This document shows positions 41,670-45,323 of a stretch of DNA of 45,323 nucleotides, one piece after another. The notes beneath the pieces were generated by a model, which was given only the letters and a program-made list of their open reading frames with translations, searched no databases and was not told the DNA's origin. The DNA is from a bacterium c-19 (GTDB lineage: Bacteria > Bacillota_I > Bacilli_A > Erysipelotrichales > Erysipelotrichaceae): contig QZED01000014.1 of NCBI GenBank assembly GCA_009917405.1, forward strand, positions 1 through 45,323, written 5' to 3'. Both the position numbers and the translations under genes were made by a program. The stretch's first letter is position 1. The number at the start of each line of letters is the position of its first letter.

Positions 41670-42761
41670 TTATCTCACCTCATGAAAATATGCTTCCAAC
41701 AACGCAATAAAACGATCTACGTCCTCATCGCTGATTTCACCGATATTACCGATACGAAATGCATCATACTGCGGTAATTTTCCGCTGTATAACAAATAGC
41801 CATTCTCTTTGAAATAATCATAGAAATCATTAAAAACAAAGCCTTCCTTACACAGATAAGTCGTTATTACCGGAGACTGATCGCTGTAAGGCACCAAAGT
41901 TTCAAATTCTTGCTTAAGCATCGATTCACGGATCCGCTTTTGAATCATCACATAACGCTTATGTCTTGCGTTAATTCCACCGCTTTGCTGCAACTCTTCG
42001 ATTGCCTGCTTTAAAGCTCGTAATACATGCGTCGGTGACGTAAAGCGAAATGAGCCGTTTCCTTGTTCCATCGTTTTGTATTGTGCATACAAATCCAAGG
42101 AAAGTGACGGACAAATTCCTTCACATTGTTCTAAATGAGTACGTTTAGCATAAACAATCGCCAATCCCGGTACTCCGTGTAGACACTTATTTGCACTCGT
42201 AATCAAATAATCCACATCTAATTTATTCAATGACATCGGTAAACTCGCAAAGCTGCTCATCGCATCGACAATACTGATTTTATGATAACGATGAATCAAC
42301 TTTTGAATTCCTTGAATATCATTCAGCACTCCTGCCGTTGTTTCACTGTGAATATAAGCAACATGTGTAATATCCTCACGTGCAATCTGCGCTTCCAGCT
42401 CATTTAACGGCAGTTGATGAATCATCGAATATTTGACAATATCATACGGAACCTTTGCTTGTCTGCATATTTGTTCCATTCGCTCACCGTATGCTCCGTT
42501 GGATAAAATCAAAACCTTTTCGTTTTGTTTAACTACACTCGTTAAAACGCTCTCCACCCCATAGGTACCTGAGCCTTGTAATAAAATACTCGTATAGATG
42601 CTTTCATCACCGTCAGCCAAAGTCAACAGGATACGGCGCACATCCTGTACTAATTCCTGATACTCTGTATCTCTTGTGCCCATATCCTCCAACATTGCCT
42701 GCTTTACGGTCTCGCTTGTTGTCAGCGGTCCCGGTGTTAATAAAACCTTTTGTGTATTCAT
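41670..42761 (-). CDS. phnW: 2-aminoethylphosphonate-pyruvate transaminase
   Basis: This PLP enzyme interconverts phosphonoacetaldehyde and 2-aminoethylphosphonate. With PEP mutase and decarboxylase in the same operon, it should run toward synthesis rather than degradation. The 363-residue protein begins KVLLTPGPLTTSETVKQAML, has GTRDTEYQELVQDVR, the cofactor segment SILLQGSGTYGVESVL, and the PLP-lysine loop ITSANKCLHGVPGLAIVYAK near residue 194. GAGGAGGATAAG precedes the ATG. It is the first gene of the operon. Confidence 0.93.
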   Translation of the reverse strand: MNTQKVLLTPGPLTTSETVKQAMLEDMGTRDTEYQELVQDVRRILLTLADGDESIYTSILLQGSGTYGVESVLTSVVKQNEKVLILSNGAYGERMEQICRQAKVPYDIVKYSMIHQLPLNELEAQIAREDITHVAYIHSETTAGVLNDIQGIQKLIHRYHKISIVDAMSSFASLPMSLNKLDVDYLITSANKCLHGVPGLAIVYAKRTHLEQCEGICPSLSLDLYAQYKTMEQGNGSFRFTSPTHVLRALKQAIEELQQSGGINARHKRYVMIQKRIRESMLKQEFETLVPYSDQSPVITTYLCKEGFVFNDFYDYFKENGYLLYSGKLPQYDAFRIGNIGEISDEDVDRFIALLEAYFHEVR

Positions 42762-42781
42762 CTTATCCTCCTCATCTTTAA

Positions 42782-42890
42782 ATGAACAAGCTGCTTCGTT
42801 TTACCTGCCCCTTAATGTTCATTAACTTATATTTTATCACTCATTATGAACAATTACAATAATATTTTATGCAGTGGGTGTCCATGAACA
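42782..42890 (-). promoter_or_regulatory. Promoter and putative operators of the phosphonate operon
   Basis: The minus-strand promoter is TTGTAA (42854-42859) and TAAAAT (42831-42836), 17 bp apart. The heptamer ATGAACA or its complement occurs four times: 42782-42788, 42816-42822 (inverted), 42846-42852 (in the spacer) and 42884-42890. This arrangement suggests a regulator binding across the promoter. From 42891 to about 43085 I see nothing beyond AT-rich spacer. Confidence 0.45.
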
Positions 42891-43084
42891 GAAATATTTA
42901 TTATTAAAACATACAAAAACGTGATGATTCAGTCTCCTTCATAGACGATAAAAAACGGTGTATCCTAATGCTATACCACTCTTTCTGCACAATATGAATC
43001 CCCTACAGCTGAATTTAATGGAAAAGTAATTTTATAAGAAACATAAATTATCGTTAGAAAATAATGGTATTCGTATAAAAACAG

Positions 43085-43113
43085 TTTCTTTTTTTACTGA
43101 AATTTGATATAAT
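43085..43113 (+). promoter_or_regulatory. Promoter of the 43148-45232 gene
   Basis: An extended -10, TGATATAAT (43105-43113), is preceded 17 bp upstream by a weak TTTCTT. Transcription should begin near 43120, so the in-frame ATG at 43118 lies at or before the transcript start and is unlikely to be used. Confidence 0.5.
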
Positions 43114-43147
43114 TCACATGATAGGGGGATGGAAAAGAGGAATAAAA

Positions 43148-45232
43148 GTGAAAGATAAGACCCAGATAATAGGCTGGTTCATTCTTTTTCTAATAGCTTC
43201 CGGATTTATCGGCTTCGGCGGAGCTTGGATACTTGACGGAAAAACACCGTTATCCTATCCGATATGCGTTGTTTCATTAACGATCTGCAGCTTCCTTTGC
43301 TCACTTGTTATATTTCGTTTGATCATGAAAAGGGCGCAGAAGCAGGCATTATGGGCAATGTTTAAACGAGGTTGCTTTCATGAGGTCGATCGTCAGATCG
43401 ATGAAAACAGCAAAGAGATGAAGTATCTGTGGGAATTAAAGATGCTCGCATGCTTCCACAGCGGTAATCGATCGGGATTTGAACATCTGTATAACAGCTA
43501 TATGAATGAAATCAATGAATGTAAAACGCTGGGCAGTTATATGCTCCGAGTCTTACATGAATTAATCGATGCGATGTCTCATGATAAACCTCCGGCAGTA
43601 TTTTTAAAGAATGATACAAAAAAACGATCTTATATCAAGCAGCGTGACTATCAGTTGTATTATCAAATAGAAACAGGTATTCAGGAATATTACGGCTCGC
43701 AAAAACAGCTGATGAAAATCTATTTTGAGAAATTTCTGATTCAAACCGACGTATTGTCAAAACCGCTAGGCTTTTATCTATACTATTTAATGACAGCGGT
43801 TATGGTGGAAAGTGATCATCCGCAATGGGAAGACTACTACCGTAAAACTCAGCAGTATGTGTTTGATCAGGATAGCCTTGGATATATGGAAAAATTGAAA
43901 ACAAAGATATATGGGATACAGAAAGGAACGGGAACATTACAGCTTATGAATAGAGATATGAATCGAACAAGAAGAAATAATCCGTTATATGAGGAAAATC
44001 AACAGTCCTTAAATCGCTCATTCAATTATCAGCAGCCTGCGTTCAGAAGAGAGCGTACGCAGAAAAATTCAGATCCTCGTCATAGTGCCAATGTACAAAA
44101 GGAATTTGATGAGATGAACAGTGAATTGAATGAAAACAATACTTTCTCATTATATGAAGATGATGAGATGGATTTATTAAATCAGAAGCGTAAAGGTGCT
44201 GTAAATGAAAGCACGCAGACGATGGCACAAGAGGATTTAGACGATGATTTAGACCCTACTTGGTTTGCGCGTAAAGGCATGGAACCAACAGCACAAACGC
44301 AATCCTTTGCACAGCCGACTCCTTCGATCAGCGAACCGGCAAGAAACTATCAGAAGCAGCAGCCGATTAATCAAACTGCCGAAACGCAAGGCTTCGCATA
44401 TCAAGATGACCGTGCTGCCTTTATGCAGGATTTCCGCAATCATCAAAATACGCCGGCTTTTGTAGATCAACGCTCACAACAGGCTATGAATCTAGAACGC
44501 GCTCACCAGCAAAGAAATATCGCAAATGAACAGCAAGGACTTTATCCTAATCAGGTACAGGCACCTCAACTCAATCAGCAGCCTGCTTATATGCAGCAAA
44601 TGAATCAGCGCCGCAACCAAATGGATGAAGAACTTGTACAGGAACCATATCAAGCTTATCCATCAGAAAATTCGCAGCAACTAAGTCCAAAACAAGCGAT
44701 GCGTACTCCTTCGATTCCTGAGGAAGAGATAATATCGAAGAAACAACTGCGCAAAGCCAAAGGAAAAAAACAAAAGCGCAAACAAGATCCGTTCGATTTC
44801 CAAGAGGAAGTACAGGAAGCTCAGCCTGCAAAGCGAGTACAAAAGCAGCCGTCAACACTAAGACCTTACAGTACTTATGTACATCAAAATGTTATCGTCT
44901 TCTTTATCAGTCTGCTTGATGCAGTGCTTGTATCTGTAGCGACAGCTTCAATCGTATATACAAACTTTTTTAAGCGTTACACTTCCGTGAATGCAGAAAT
45001 CGTAACGGACATCATTATCAAATCCTTGATCATATCGGTTCTTGCGGCTTACTTAACCGCATCTGTTCATACCGGTTATATGATTTTGAAAAAGTCATTA
45101 CAGAACTGGAAAACGCCGGTAAAAGTATTGCTTTCTCCGCTTTTACTTGTGATCTCATTATTGATCGGCATAATCGCGGAAATACCATATTTTATCTATG
45201 CGAGTATAAAAAAAGGCAGAGAAAAAGCTTAA
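43148..45232 (+). CDS. Membrane protein with long disordered Gln/Asn-rich centre, unknown function
   Basis: I do not recognise this 694-residue protein. Two spans open it (IIGWFILFLIASGFIGFGGA and YPICVVSLTICSFLCSLVIF). A mostly helical cytosolic region follows to about residue 265, then roughly 300 residues rich in Gln, Asn, Met and charge (e.g. QQPAYMQQMNQRRNQMDEEL) with a basic KKQLRKAKGKKQKRKQ stretch. Three spans close it (NVIVFFISLLDAVLVSVATA onward). The disordered, low-complexity centre between membrane ends suggests a scaffold or envelope-linked adaptor; that is inference. I choose GTG 43148, 7 bases after AGAGGA; the earlier ATG coincides with the promoter. Confidence 0.75.
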   Translation: MKDKTQIIGWFILFLIASGFIGFGGAWILDGKTPLSYPICVVSLTICSFLCSLVIFRLIMKRAQKQALWAMFKRGCFHEVDRQIDENSKEMKYLWELKMLACFHSGNRSGFEHLYNSYMNEINECKTLGSYMLRVLHELIDAMSHDKPPAVFLKNDTKKRSYIKQRDYQLYYQIETGIQEYYGSQKQLMKIYFEKFLIQTDVLSKPLGFYLYYLMTAVMVESDHPQWEDYYRKTQQYVFDQDSLGYMEKLKTKIYGIQKGTGTLQLMNRDMNRTRRNNPLYEENQQSLNRSFNYQQPAFRRERTQKNSDPRHSANVQKEFDEMNSELNENNTFSLYEDDEMDLLNQKRKGAVNESTQTMAQEDLDDDLDPTWFARKGMEPTAQTQSFAQPTPSISEPARNYQKQQPINQTAETQGFAYQDDRAAFMQDFRNHQNTPAFVDQRSQQAMNLERAHQQRNIANEQQGLYPNQVQAPQLNQQPAYMQQMNQRRNQMDEELVQEPYQAYPSENSQQLSPKQAMRTPSIPEEEIISKKQLRKAKGKKQKRKQDPFDFQEEVQEAQPAKRVQKQPSTLRPYSTYVHQNVIVFFISLLDAVLVSVATASIVYTNFFKRYTSVNAEIVTDIIIKSLIISVLAAYLTASVHTGYMILKKSLQNWKTPVKVLLSPLLLVISLLIGIIAEIPYFIYASIKKGREKA

Positions 45233-45254
45233 TAAAGTGACTGTTCCGATTATG

Positions 45255-45280
45255 ATATGTACCCAGAATCCTGGACACAT
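45255..45280. mobile_element. Possible IS-element end at the window edge
   Basis: ATGTACCCAGAATCCTGGAC followed by ACATAAA recalls the terminal repeat style of IS3-family elements (a TGxxC..CAxxxTxTGGACAC-like end). Only 43 further bases are visible and contain no coding evidence, so this is weak. Confidence 0.25.
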
Positions 45281-45323
45281 AAATTTATGAGTTGAAGCTT
45301 AACACATGGATGTTATCCTGTAT

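Overview
The window looks like chromosome of a low-GC Gram-positive gut anaerobe, most likely an Erysipelotrichales-type member of the Bacillota. The signs are AGGAGG-type ribosome binding sites, an oxygen-sensitive pyruvate formate-lyase pair, LytR-CpsA-Psr and LTA-synthase-type envelope enzymes, a sortase-anchored host-glycan hydrolase, and a CCA-anticodon tRNA-Trp with TGA used as stop. The genus is an inference; no 16S rRNA or other marker is present.

Region 1 (1-12.5 kb) is a surface-polysaccharide and glycan-foraging block on the minus strand. The window opens in the last codons of an IS30-family transposase. An Rpn/PD-(D/E)XK protein with a tandem GIKQ repeat follows. The polysaccharide genes are a GT4 glycosyltransferase, an O-antigen-ligase-like membrane protein, a WecG/TagA/CpsF transferase, UDP-GlcNAc 2-epimerase WecB, and a second Wzy/WaaL-like protein with its own promoter. 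Next is a very large sortase-anchored GH20 hexosaminidase with a terminator-like hairpin in its leader.

Region 2 (12.5-15.8 kb) is a scar. A second IS30 element, in the same orientation, is split in two. Between its halves lie an AbiE toxin-antitoxin/abortive-infection pair, the frameshifted start of a nuclease-like defence gene, and a 3' fragment of an unknown gene. The junctions carry an imperfect 21-bp direct repeat. The abiE promoter is framed by two matching inverted repeats, as expected for AbiEi autorepression.

Region 3 (15.8-27.2 kb) holds an LCP wall-polymer ligase divergent from an LTA-synthase-family protein whose N terminus is a decayed HAD phosphatase. Then come a ZTP (pfl) riboswitch with pflB and pflA, and a SWIM/SNF2 helicase.

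Region 4 (27.2-39.2 kb) is core housekeeping: tRNA-Trp, a small conserved protein, an unknown 472-residue protein, PyrR, an M42 aminopeptidase, a GDT1-type cation transporter, a PHP phosphatase, an AI-2E-family permease, a NAD synthetase with a degenerate glutaminase domain, a SpoU methyltransferase, cyclophilin, a retropepsin-like protein and a DUF4438 protein. A cluster of five DnaA-box-like sites sits between the PHP and permease genes.

Region 5 (39.2-45.3 kb) is a three-gene 2-aminoethylphosphonate operon (phnW, aepY, aepX with a fused cytidylyltransferase domain) behind a promoter with repeated ATGAACA heptamers, then a large protein with membrane ends and a disordered centre. Regions 1, 3 and 5 together suggest a cell with elaborate surface polymers, possibly decorated with aminoethylphosphonate; that link is inference.
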